NCBI GenBank assembly: GCA_026706165.1
Contig: JAPOZF010000083.1
Location: forward strand, 1,007 to 8,294
Length of the DNA: 7,288 nucleotides
Source of the DNA: Gemmatimonadota bacterium
GTDB lineage: Bacteria > Latescibacterota > UBA2968 > UBA8231
Direction of reading: 5' to 3'
Numbering within the stretch: position 1 is the stretch's first letter; each line of letters begins with the position of its first letter. Shown here piece after piece: positions 1-5,316 of this stretch. The position numbers and the translations under genes are program-made. The notes beneath the pieces are model-generated. The model worked only from the letters and a program-made list of their open reading frames with translations, had not been told where the DNA came from and searched no databases.

Positions 1-457
1 CGTCGAGCGGGCCGCGGTTCCCCGGGTGAAAGGCCATGTCGACGCCGATGCGCTCGGCTTCGGCCGCGGCCTCGGCGGCGCCCGATACCAGCCGTTTCCA
101 GAGGTCCTCCGACCACAGGTCCCCGTCCCCGGGGCCGTCGGCGATGACGCTGACGCCGACGCAGCGGGCGTTGAGAACGGCGGCGTTCTCGAACCCCTTT
201 GCCAGGGTTGCCACCGCTTCCCGGCGCTGCGCCGAATCGGTGCCGGCCAGCGGCCACCCGCACTGGTACAGGGTCACCTCGCCGACGAACATCCCCCGGT
301 CCACGAACTTGCGGGCGCATTCCCGGATCTCCGCGTCGCTCCAGCCCTGCACGGCGATATGGCCGAGCCCCTTTACCCCGATTCCCTCGAGGCGCTCGAG
401 GGTGCGGTCGACCCGCTCCGGGAGGATCCCGTGCCAGAATGCCACTCCCAGTCTCAT
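1..457 (-). CDS. Sugar phosphate isomerase/epimerase (xylose isomerase-like TIM barrel), C-terminus beyond the window
   Basis: This is the N-terminal 152 residues of a protein that continues past the left edge. It starts MRLGVAFWHGILPERVDRTL, and an AGGAGAG ribosome site about 5 bases upstream fixes the ATG at 457. The alternating pattern of short beta strands and helices (GVAFWHG, GHIAVQGWS, FVGEVTLYQCGW, CVGVSVIA, GVDMAFHPGN) is that of the xylose isomerase-like TIM barrel (AP_endonuc_2 superfamily). Members isomerise or epimerise sugars, or act as inosose dehydratases, using a divalent metal. The His of the HPGN segment (about residue 144) sits where this superfamily carries strand-end polar or metal-binding residues. 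The remaining ligands would lie in the missing half, so the substrate cannot be called. It has no close partner gene: about 450 bases of eroded sequence lie upstream of it. The family call is fairly secure and the exact reaction unknown. Confidence 0.8.
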   Translation of the reverse strand, partial: MRLGVAFWHGILPERVDRTLERLEGIGVKGLGHIAVQGWSDAEIRECARKFVDRGMFVGEVTLYQCGWPLAGTDSAQRREAVATLAKGFENAAVLNARCVGVSVIADGPGDGDLWSEDLWKRLVSGAAEAAAEAERIGVDMAFHPGNRGPLD

Positions 458-909
458 CGATACTCTCCTGTCGCGTTTCTCCTGCTGAACAGCAGTAAGT
501 TAAGGCATTGGTCCGCGGCGTCGTCAGGGCTTGAGGGTGCAGGGGCCCTCCCCCCGGCGGTGTTCGCGCAGTCGTTTTCGCGGAGGACGTACCCGCGATG
601 CGGGATGAGCTCGTCCGCCGCGGCGCCCCGATGCGAGGTCGAGACCTTCGGCGACCTGGTGGTGTGCGATGGTTGGTACCCCGAGGGCCATCGCTTTCAG
701 ATATCGAACCGGAGATAGCGGCCGGCACCGGCAGGTTTGAGACGGCGCAGGCGGCTTCCTGATGTGTTGCCAGAACGCCCTGGATGAATCGCGCAAGCGG
801 ATAGATGCCCCCGTCACCGCCCTTCGAATGATCGGCAAAGACGGGCAGAAACTGTTACAAGTGCTCCGTTAAGGATTCGGGCGCGGCCAGCACGGACACT
901 CACCCCGGG
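458..909. other. Gene-poor, apparently eroded region
   Basis: About 450 bases separate the isomerase start from the repeat pair at 910. Open frames exist on both strands but have the low-complexity Arg/Pro/Ala composition of GC-rich shadow frames, and no complete gene is credible. The first 20 bases hold the ribosome site of the isomerase gene. A stretch at 629-709 on the minus strand encodes a glycosyltransferase-like peptide (listed separately). I find no tRNA, no clear promoter and no terminator with a T-run here. Confidence 0.5.
629..709 (-). pseudogene. Possible glycosyltransferase (GT4-like) C-terminal fragment
   Basis: Reading 709 to 629 on the minus strand gives VRYLKAMALGVPTIAHHQVA followed by EGLDLASG. 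This resembles the nucleotide-sugar binding segment near the C-terminus of GT-B glycosyltransferases, often written K-x-x-E-A-M-A-x-G-x-P-V-V-A-T followed by G-x-E-G-L. Here the usual Glu is replaced by Lys (LKAMALGVP). The similarity covers only about 27 residues. Downstream of the Gly-rich end the frame becomes Arg/Pro-rich, while a neighbouring frame reads AAADELIPHRGYVLREND, which would fit a one-base shift at about 628. There is no start codon or ribosome site in keeping with a real gene, and the sequence upstream is unrecognised. The most likely reading is a decayed gene fragment; a chance match in GC-rich sequence remains possible. Confidence 0.3.
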
Positions 910-1020
910 ACTTCAATGAGGCCGCGACCAAAAGATCGCGGAAACTTCGTGATCCCTCACCCCTCTATAAATTTTCCCGAGGGGGCTTCAATGAGGCCGG
1001 GACCAAAAGATTGCCAACGA
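910..1020. CRISPR. Two-repeat CRISPR-like remnant (36-base repeats, 39-base spacer)
   Basis: Two direct repeats lie at 910-945 and 985-1020, a period of 75 bases. They share CTTCAATGAGGCCG, then GACCAAAAGAT with one substitution between the blocks, and diverge after that. The first copy carries a 6-bp stem, CCGCGA (922-927) with TCGCGG (936-941), around an 8-base loop. Read on the minus strand it starts GTTTCCGCG and ends CCTCATTGAAGT, the GTTTC...ATTGAAAC-like ends typical of many type I and III repeats. The 39 bases between (946-984) fit a spacer. The second copy has lost its stem complement and differs over its last dozen plus-strand bases, as terminal repeats often do. Against the call: only two copies, no leader recognised, no cas gene in the window, and the 'spacer' itself contains CCCCTC/GAGGGG inverted arms. 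It could instead be a small dispersed repeat. The array orientation is unresolved. Confidence 0.42.
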
Positions 1021-1189
1021 CCTCGGAGATCTCCCGCTTGCTCCTTCGCAGCAACTCGATCTCGTACGGAGTCAGCATCCGGTAGCCGGGGGAGGGGCCA
1101 ATCAGCCGCTGGAGTTCGGCAACCGAAGGAGTGAGCCCAGCGGCATCATCTCTTTCCTGTTTCCGTTTTCTGTCGTTGTCCGGTTTCAT
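965..1189 (-). CDS. Small hypothetical protein (74 aa), possibly the in-frame tail of the broken protease gene
   Basis: An ATG at 1189 with GGGAG 8 bases upstream opens a 74-residue reading frame beginning MKPDNDRKRKQERDDAAGLT. It is charged at the N-terminus, then contains SVAELQRLIGPSPGYRMLTP and YEIELLRRSKREISEVV, an amphipathic helix-rich segment that looks like genuine coding sequence. I do not recognise the family. The last 17 or so codons (from about VVGNLLVPASLKP) are encoded by the second CRISPR-like repeat and the stop lies inside the putative spacer, so the natural C-terminus may have been replaced. The frame is continuous with the restored frame of the protease upstream. It may therefore be a C-terminal extension of that protein and not an independent gene; the ribosome site favours independence only weakly. 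Confidence 0.35.
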   Translation of the reverse strand: MKPDNDRKRKQERDDAAGLTPSVAELQRLIGPSPGYRMLTPYEIELLRRSKREISEVVGNLLVPASLKPPRENL

Positions 1190-1585
1190 GCAACTGCTCC
1201 CGCGTTTCTTTCTTCTACCCGGTTCCGCCTCCAGCATGAACGCGTCCACCGGAATCAGCCGCCCGTTCCCCGGGTCAATGCCCAGGCTGAAGATCTCGAG
1301 GGTCACGGCGCCCAGCAGCGGTTGCGCCCCTTCCTCCCGGAACACCACCGGCGAGACCTCCTCGCGGCCGTCCAGCCGCATCCAGGTCCTGCCGAAGCCC
1401 CGCTCGACGCGGTTTGCGGTCGGCGAGGACGAACCTGCGGGCGTCGTGCGCAACCACGCCCAAGCGTTCGAGGATCGAAGCCGGAAGTGCCGTGTAAGTC
1501 GCCCCGGAATCGACCATGACTTCGACTGTTCGTAGTTACGGCCTTGCGGGTCCGCAACGTCGACTTTCATGGCAAACGCGCCCAT
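965..1585 (-). pseudogene. Retropepsin-like (clan AA) aspartic protease, broken by two compensating frameshifts
   Basis: The start at 1585 gives MGAFAMKVDVADPQGRNYE. The strand-loop segment VEVMVDSGATYTALPASILE, with RLGV and RRFVLAD, is then found in another frame from about 1526 to 1412. The original frame resumes with NRVERGFGRTWMRLDGREEV and REEGAQPLLGAVTLEIFSLG, ending near RLIPVDAFML. Joined together, these make a normal clan AA retropepsin-like domain of about 125 residues with the catalytic D-S-G-A-T motif, close to the AF_0612-type family in my recollection. A one-base loss at about 1527 and a one-base gain at about 1410 (possibly in the AAA run of CGCAAACCGC) account for the frames. 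Read straight through, the catalytic Asp is lost, so the gene as given cannot encode an active enzyme. Assembly error is an alternative. Its ATG lies 10 bases after the stop of the antitoxin fragment. The tail beyond residue 140 is unrecognised. Confidence 0.72.
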
Positions 1586-1595
1586 GATCTCCAGG

Positions 1596-1754
1596 CTATA
1601 TCCCGCTGGCCCTCGGGACATCGCCGAGAGCCGCAGCAATCAGGCGTGCGTCGCGGTCTTCGAATGCTGCTTCGATGTAGGCGGCGATGTCCTCTTCGGT
1701 CGTCAGGTAATCCGCCGCATCCCAGGGCGAAGACTGCGTTCTGGCCGTTGTCAT
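1596..1754 (-). pseudogene. Truncated HigA-family antitoxin (addiction module antidote), N-terminal half
   Basis: A 52-codon frame starts at the ATG at 1754 with GAGG four bases upstream. It reads MTTARTQSSPWDAADYLTTE, EDIAAYIEAAFEDRDARLIA, AALGDVPRASGI and stop. The features WDAADYL, a long acidic helix and ALIAAALGDVARARG are the hallmark of the N-terminal half of the putative addiction module antidote family (HigA-like), whose full length is about 95-105 residues. In intact members this leads straight into the Cro/C1-type helix-turn-helix (often G-M-S/T-Q-I-A, then E-S-L-Y-K-A-L). Here a TAG comes just after GI, and the following 10 bases belong to the protease leader. The protein therefore lacks DNA-binding ability. 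No partner HigB/RelE-type toxin is visible: the gene upstream is a membrane protein. It begins 10 bases after the stop of that gene, so it may still be co-transcribed. Confidence 0.75.
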
Positions 1755-1764
1755 CGGTCCTCTT

Positions 1765-2163
1765 TCAATCTATCCGAGTTTCGCCAATTAGAACGCAGCG
1801 CTCGCGCCGGCCTCCCCGCAGGTCGATCTCGACGACGACACTCCGCAGCCACACCCGCTGCACCTGCTTCCAGGGGAAGCGCCGGGGCCGGGACAGAAGC
1901 CGCTTGATCCGCATCCCCCCGGGGTCGACGCGGAGATAGGCGTCCGACATCCCCTGCCCCGTCCTCGCACGGCGCAGCATACCGAAGAGAATGCTCAGCA
2001 GGGAGAGGGCGGTGGCGACCAGCCACAGCACCGGGTGCTGTCCCGTAGCGTACTGGAGGACGGAAACAACAGCCCAGGCCAGAACGGACAGGAGAAGGGT
2101 CCACTTCACCCATGCGGGTTCTTCGAGACTAATGGTAACGCTGTCGATCTTCGCGCCGGTCAC
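1765..2163 (-). CDS. Hypothetical membrane protein, two TM helices plus a PH-like cytoplasmic tail
   Basis: This 132-residue protein starts at GTG 2163, supported by AGGAG 7 bases upstream; there is no better in-frame ATG. Residues 21-37 (LLLSVLAWAVVSVL) and 44-63 (VLWLVATALSLLSILFGML) are two hydrophobic helices forming a hairpin. An Arg-rich stretch (LRRARTG) follows, which by the positive-inside rule puts the tail in the cytoplasm. Residues 76-128 (YLRVDPGGMRIKRLL, RRFPWKQVQRVWLRSVVVEI, DLRGGRRERCVLIGE) read as a series of beta strands with a turn-W/V-V pattern like small bacterial PH domains, but I cannot assign a named family. It is the first gene of a possible unit with the antitoxin fragment and the protease relic. 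It is divergent from the methyltransferase gene across 232 bases. Coding character is good; function unknown. Confidence 0.6.
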   Translation of the reverse strand: MTGAKIDSVTISLEEPAWVKWTLLLSVLAWAVVSVLQYATGQHPVLWLVATALSLLSILFGMLRRARTGQGMSDAYLRVDPGGMRIKRLLSRPRRFPWKQVQRVWLRSVVVEIDLRGGRRERCVLIGETRID

Positions 2164-2395
2164 GCATCATCTCCTGAAGTGGTGCCGCATCCGGTATCCG
2201 GTTCGAGGCGTGAACGAGACGCTTCCGGGGGAGCCGAGGGGTTTGACTCCCGGCTGCGGGATAGTAAGAATACCGGACCAATCCCGGGAGCTGCTGGCTG
2301 CTGATCCTGCCCGACCATTCCTTGGACAGCCAAGCCGCTCACCGTACCTACCAACCGCGGAATACCGCCGGAAAAAAGGAGAAGGATCGACCCCC
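2164..2395. promoter_or_regulatory. Divergent intergenic region between membrane protein and methyltransferase
   Basis: These 232 bases separate two divergent genes and so should carry promoters for both strands. Ribosome sites are visible at each end: AGGAG before the GTG at 2163 and AAGGAG/GAAGGA before the ATG at 2396. I looked for sigma70-type pairs. The best candidate for the plus gene (TTGGAC at 2322 with TACCTA 17 bases on) has a very poor -10 and is not convincing. No operator-like palindrome stands out. Confidence 0.35.
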
Positions 2396-3232
2396 ATGAG
2401 CGAGTCGAAAAGCGATGCGATATATACGATGGGACGCAGCAAGGAGGAGGAGGATCGCCTGATTCAGCAGTCCCAGCTCTACGACGCCGTGACCCGGCGC
2501 TTTCTCCGGGAGGCGGGCCTGCGCAGCGGCATGAAGGTGCTGGACGTCGGCAGCGGCACCGGGGAGGTGGCGACTGCGGCCGCGGACCTGGTCGGTCCGC
2601 AAGGCTCGGTCGTCGGCGTCGACGTCAACCCGGAGATTCTCGAGACCGCCCGGGAGCGGGCGGGTGCAGCAGGATTGGAGAACGTCGAGTTCATCGCCGG
2701 GGACGCCCGCACCCTCGATCTCGGGGACGGCTTCGACGCCCTGATCGGCCGCCTGGTCCTGATGTACATGGCGGATCCGGCGGAGGCCTTGAAACAGCTC
2801 GCCGCCCGCGTGCGCCCGGGCGGGGTCGCCGCCTTCCAGGAGGCGGACTTCAACATCTACCGGAGCATGCATCGTCCCGAGACCCCCGTGGCCAACAAGC
2901 TGATCGACTGGGTCATCGAGGTGTTCGAGCGTTCCGGGGCGCATGTCGGCATGGGGTTCGACCTGTACCGCACCTTCGTCGAGGCCGGCCTGCCGGCGCC
3001 GTACATGCATTTCGAAGCCCCGGTCGGAGGTCCGGAGAACTGGGCGGGGTTCCCGTACGCCGCGGCCAGTTTCGGCAGCCTGCTGCCGCTCCTCGTGCAG
3101 TTCGGGATCGCCACCGCGGAGGAGGTCGATGTCGACACCCTGGCGGACCGGGTACGGCGGGAAGTGGCGGCGTCGAAATGCCCGCTCGCCCTGCCGGTTC
3201 ACGTGACCGCCTGGGCGCAGCTGCCCGGATAG
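2396..3232 (+). CDS. Class I SAM-dependent methyltransferase (UbiE/Methyltransf_11/25-like)
   Basis: This 278-residue protein begins MSESKSDAIYTMGRSKEEED. The frame is open further upstream, but ATG 2396 is preceded by AAGGAG/GAAGGA at 8-13 bases and coding character begins there. Motif I of the Rossmann-like methyltransferase fold is VLDVGSGTG (residues 48-56). The strand-2 acidic residue that binds the ribose hydroxyls is D76 in VVGVDVNPEIL. GDART (102-106) corresponds to the adenine-side motif, and RPGGVAAFQEADF (140-152) is the strand-5 region. The C-terminal third (DWVIEVFERSG, MGFDLYRTFVEAGLP, a Pro/Gly-rich loop) is an insert and cap that probably shapes the acceptor site; it gives no clue to the substrate. 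The protein is soluble and cytoplasmic, with no signal peptide. It transcribes alone and converges on the PH-domain gene with only 15 bases between stops. The fold is certain; the substrate is unknown. Confidence 0.88.
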   Translation: MSESKSDAIYTMGRSKEEEDRLIQQSQLYDAVTRRFLREAGLRSGMKVLDVGSGTGEVATAAADLVGPQGSVVGVDVNPEILETARERAGAAGLENVEFIAGDARTLDLGDGFDALIGRLVLMYMADPAEALKQLAARVRPGGVAAFQEADFNIYRSMHRPETPVANKLIDWVIEVFERSGAHVGMGFDLYRTFVEAGLPAPYMHFEAPVGGPENWAGFPYAAASFGSLLPLLVQFGIATAEEVDVDTLADRVRREVAASKCPLALPVHVTAWAQLPG

Positions 3233-3247
3233 GGGAGCGGGCCGCGT

Positions 3248-3745
3248 TCAGCGGGCCCGGCCCTGGAGCGGCATGATCCTGCCTGCGAGCCTCACCAGTC
3301 CGTTCTGGTCGTGGTGGAGCCCGCGGTCGAGCATGGCCAGGTCGTTGAGGAACCCGGTGCGGTCGGCCGGCGACAGGAAGATCCGCCGGACGCGGCTCCC
3401 CTTCGAGTAGTCGACGCGGATCCGTTCCAGCGACAGCGCCGGAGACGGAGCGATGCTGCGCAGGCGCACGGCGCGGAGGATGTTCTCGACCGGGATGCGC
3501 CAGCGCAGGATACCGCTGCGGACGACGAGCTGGGAATCGCCGAGGAAGTAGCGCACCGGGAAGAAGAAGAGCAGCAGGGCGACCGGCGCGGCGACCGCCC
3601 CGATGAAGAGGCCGAACGAGGTGAGCCCGGTTTCCCGCACCAGCGCCTTCGACGAGGCGAACAGGGCCGCCGCGTCGATGATGAAGACCGCCAGCAGGTT
3701 GATAAGCACCGTCAGGAAGTCCATGCGGGAGTGGTACTGTTTCAC
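3248..3745 (-). CDS. Membrane protein with bacterial PH domain (bPH_4/DUF1200-like)
   Basis: The 165-residue protein starts at GTG 3745 with an AGAAGGGGA ribosome site about 6 bases upstream; the internal ATG at codon 8 has none. Two transmembrane segments lie at about 9-31 (FLTVLINLLAVFIIDAAALF) and 43-63 (SFGLFIGAVAAPVALLLFFF). A PH-like domain follows at about 65-136: RYFLGDSQLVVRSGILRWRI, the Ile-Pro-V-x-x-I strand turn, then SPALSLERIRVDYSKGSRVR and RIFLSPADRTGFLNDL. The S-P-A-L-S-L-E-R-I signature followed by I-x-L-S-P-x-D is characteristic of bPH_4 (YyaB-like) proteins. These are membrane proteins of unknown biochemical role, often with the domain in the cytoplasm. It is the last gene of the mnmA operon, 12 bases after the PhyH stop. 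The tail (RGLHHDQNGLVRLAG) is unremarkable. Confidence 0.75.
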   Translation of the reverse strand: MKQYHSRMDFLTVLINLLAVFIIDAAALFASSKALVRETGLTSFGLFIGAVAAPVALLLFFFPVRYFLGDSQLVVRSGILRWRIPVENILRAVRLRSIAPSPALSLERIRVDYSKGSRVRRIFLSPADRTGFLNDLAMLDRGLHHDQNGLVRLAGRIMPLQGRAR

Positions 3746-3757
3746 GGGCTTCCCCTT

Positions 3758-4522
3758 CTACATGTGCATTCTGAGCAGCGGCCGCGAGAAGCTCACCGGC
3801 AGGTACTCGCCGTCCCTGAGGGAGCGGGTTCCCGGGTTCATGTAGTGAATGGCGAAGGCGCGGCGCTCCCGGTCGGTTTTGTTGCGCGGGGTGTGGTGCA
3901 GGGCCTGGCAGTGGTGGAACATCACCCCTCCCGCGGGCAGCTCGACCACCTCGGCCCGCTCCGCGTCGACCTGGCCGCCGAGGTCGAACAGCGGCGTCCC
4001 CTCCTGGCGCTCGTGCCGTTCCGGCCGCAGGTGCGATCCGGGGATCAGGTGCATGGCGCCGTTGTGGACGTCGACGTCGTCGAGGGTCAGCCAGCAGCTG
4101 ACGAGGTTTGCCGGCAGGCACTTCCAGTAGCCGTTGTCCTGGTGCCAGTGGATGGGGCCGCCGTGGCGGGGAGGCTTGTACAGGGCCTGGTCGTGAAACA
4201 GCTGCAGGTTGGGGCCGATCAGGTCTTCGGCGATGTCGAGGAGGCGGTCGTCGTACAGAAGCCGGCGGTAGAGGATGCTGCGCTCGCACATCTGCATGAT
4301 CTGCAGCATCTCCTCGTCCGCCTCGGTGGCCGCCTCTCCGTCGGCGCTGGAGAGGTTGCGCATCCTGGCGGTCTCGCGGGCTTCGGCGAACAGGCGGTCG
4401 TACTCCTCCCTCAGCTCGCGCACTTCCCCTTCCTCCAGCAGGGGACCGATCACCAGGAAGCCTTTCTGGTGGAACTGGTCCAGCTGGATCCGGGTCAGGG
4501 ACTTCAGGTCGGGTTCGGTCAT
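3758..4522 (-). CDS. Phytanoyl-CoA dioxygenase (PhyH) family non-heme iron, 2-oxoglutarate-dependent oxygenase
   Basis: The 254-residue protein starts MTEPDLKSLTRIQLDQFHQK; its ATG overlaps the stop of the sirtuin gene as ATGA (4519-4522), which fixes the start. The N-terminal DQFHQKGFLVIGPLL is the typical opening of PhyH proteins. The iron-binding H-x-D is H127-Q-D129 within HWHQDNGYW. The conserved strand W-x-T-L-D-D-V and NGAMHLIPGSH (154-164) follow. The distal ligand is H209 in HHTPRN, and R220 or R221 (RERRAFAIHYM) would bind 2-oxoglutarate. All catalytic residues are present, so an active oxygenase is expected. Bacterial PhyH proteins hydroxylate diverse small molecules, and the human enzyme's phytanoyl-CoA substrate should not be assumed. 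It is the third gene of an operon with mnmA and a sirtuin, followed by a PH-domain membrane protein. The family call is firm; the substrate is unknown. Confidence 0.9.
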   Translation of the reverse strand: MTEPDLKSLTRIQLDQFHQKGFLVIGPLLEEGEVRELREEYDRLFAEARETARMRNLSSADGEAATEADEEMLQIMQMCERSILYRRLLYDDRLLDIAEDLIGPNLQLFHDQALYKPPRHGGPIHWHQDNGYWKCLPANLVSCWLTLDDVDVHNGAMHLIPGSHLRPERHERQEGTPLFDLGGQVDAERAEVVELPAGGVMFHHCQALHHTPRNKTDRERRAFAIHYMNPGTRSLRDGEYLPVSFSRPLLRMHM

Positions 4523-5307
4523 TTCGACTTCCGGTCGGTCTGCCGGGGTTGCCGGCACGCCTCGCGGCAAGCAGGGGCGAACAGCTCGTCGACGCTGCCG
4601 TCGAGCCGCAGGGTTACCCCCGGGTGCGCGTCCTGATCGGTCTCGCCGCGATTGACGATAACGTAGGGCGCCCCGCGTTCGGCGGCCATCAGGGGAATGG
4701 AAGCGGCGGGGTACACTCCCAGGGTCGATCCGAGGGCGACTGCGAGATCGGCCCTGGCAGCCATCTCCGCGGCCCGCCGCAGGTCGGCTGCGACCAGATC
4801 CTGGCCGAAGCTGATCGTCGCCGACTTCAGGAAACCGCCGCAGGGACAGGCCGGAGGACGGCCGGTTTCCCTGAAGAAGTCGAAGTGAGGCTCCGGATCG
4901 GAGCGTTCGCCGCAGGTCTGGCACTCGATCTCGGAGTTGGTCCCGTGGATCTCGATCAGCTTGTCGCCGGAGGTGCCTGCCTTGCCGTGCAGCCCGTCGA
5001 TGTTCTGGGTCACCACCATCAGCAGCTTGCCGGCGCGCTCGAGCTCGACGATCGCCTCGTGGGTCGGGGTCGGCCTGGCGCCGCGGAACTGCTCCCACCC
5101 CTCGAGCTTGAACTCCCACGCCTCGACCCGCGCCCGTTCCGAGGTCATGAAGTCCTGGTAGTACACCGGCCGGCGCGTCTTCCAGATCCCCCGGGGGCCG
5201 CGGAAATCCGGGATGCCGCTCGCGGTCGAGATTCCGGCGCCGGTGAAGACGAGGATGTCGGAGGCCCCCTCCAGCAGCTCGAGGAGTTTGGGATGGGGCT
5301 CGGTCAC
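4519..5307 (-). CDS. Sir2-family NAD-dependent protein deacylase (sirtuin)
   Basis: The 262-residue protein starts at GTG 5307 as MTEPHPKLLELLEGASDILV; no strong ribosome site is seen, and the gene lies 9 bases after the mnmA stop, so translational coupling is likely. NAD-binding motifs are FTGAGIS (21-27), ASGIPDFRG (29-37), TQNIDGLH (100-107) and GSTLGVYPA (193-201), with VNRG (218-221) on the adenine side. H121 in EIHGT is the catalytic base. Zinc ligands are C129/C132 and, with an unusually short second knuckle, C154/C156 (C-P-C). Sirtuins remove acyl groups from lysines, making nicotinamide and O-acyl-ADP-ribose. The Tyr-x-x-Arg pair that marks SIRT5/CobB-type desuccinylases is not present: the equivalent stretch reads WEFKLEG, with K67 and G70. 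A deacetylase or other acyl specificity is therefore more likely. It is coupled to mnmA upstream and to PhyH downstream. Confidence 0.93.
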   Translation of the reverse strand: MTEPHPKLLELLEGASDILVFTGAGISTASGIPDFRGPRGIWKTRRPVYYQDFMTSERARVEAWEFKLEGWEQFRGARPTPTHEAIVELERAGKLLMVVTQNIDGLHGKAGTSGDKLIEIHGTNSEIECQTCGERSDPEPHFDFFRETGRPPACPCGGFLKSATISFGQDLVAADLRRAAEMAARADLAVALGSTLGVYPAASIPLMAAERGAPYVIVNRGETDQDAHPGVTLRLDGSVDELFAPACREACRQPRQTDRKSK

Positions 5308-5316
5308 GTTTCTGCG

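Noticed and set aside
474..838. 104-codon minus-strand frame as an intact gene
   Set aside because: Only a 27-residue segment resembles anything, the rest is Arg/Pro-rich, and no ribosome site precedes the start.
822..845. A third, more degenerate copy of the CRISPR-like repeat (CTTCGAATGATCGGC)
   Set aside because: Only a few bases match, an insertion is needed, and the distance to the next repeat (89 bases) breaks the 75-base period.
2322..2350. TTGGAC...TACCTA as a sigma70 promoter for the methyltransferase
   Set aside because: Spacing of 17 is right, but the -10 matches consensus at only two positions.
1991..2395. Upstream extension of the methyltransferase reading frame
   Set aside because: The extension overlaps the divergent membrane protein gene and lacks coding character; a ribosome site supports ATG 2396.
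2348..3202. Long minus-strand open frame (284 codons) opposite the methyltransferase
   Set aside because: It mirrors a strongly supported methyltransferase gene, has Arg/Gly/Asp-rich shadow composition and no domain resemblance.
3233..3270. Terminator between the convergent methyltransferase and PH-domain genes
   Set aside because: Only short GGGCC/GGCCC arms are present, overlapping the coding end, and there is no T-run.
3311..4636. Long plus-strand open frame opposite the PH-domain and PhyH genes
   Set aside because: It spans several real minus-strand genes and is rich in Val/Glu/Gln repeats typical of antisense frames of GC-rich genes.
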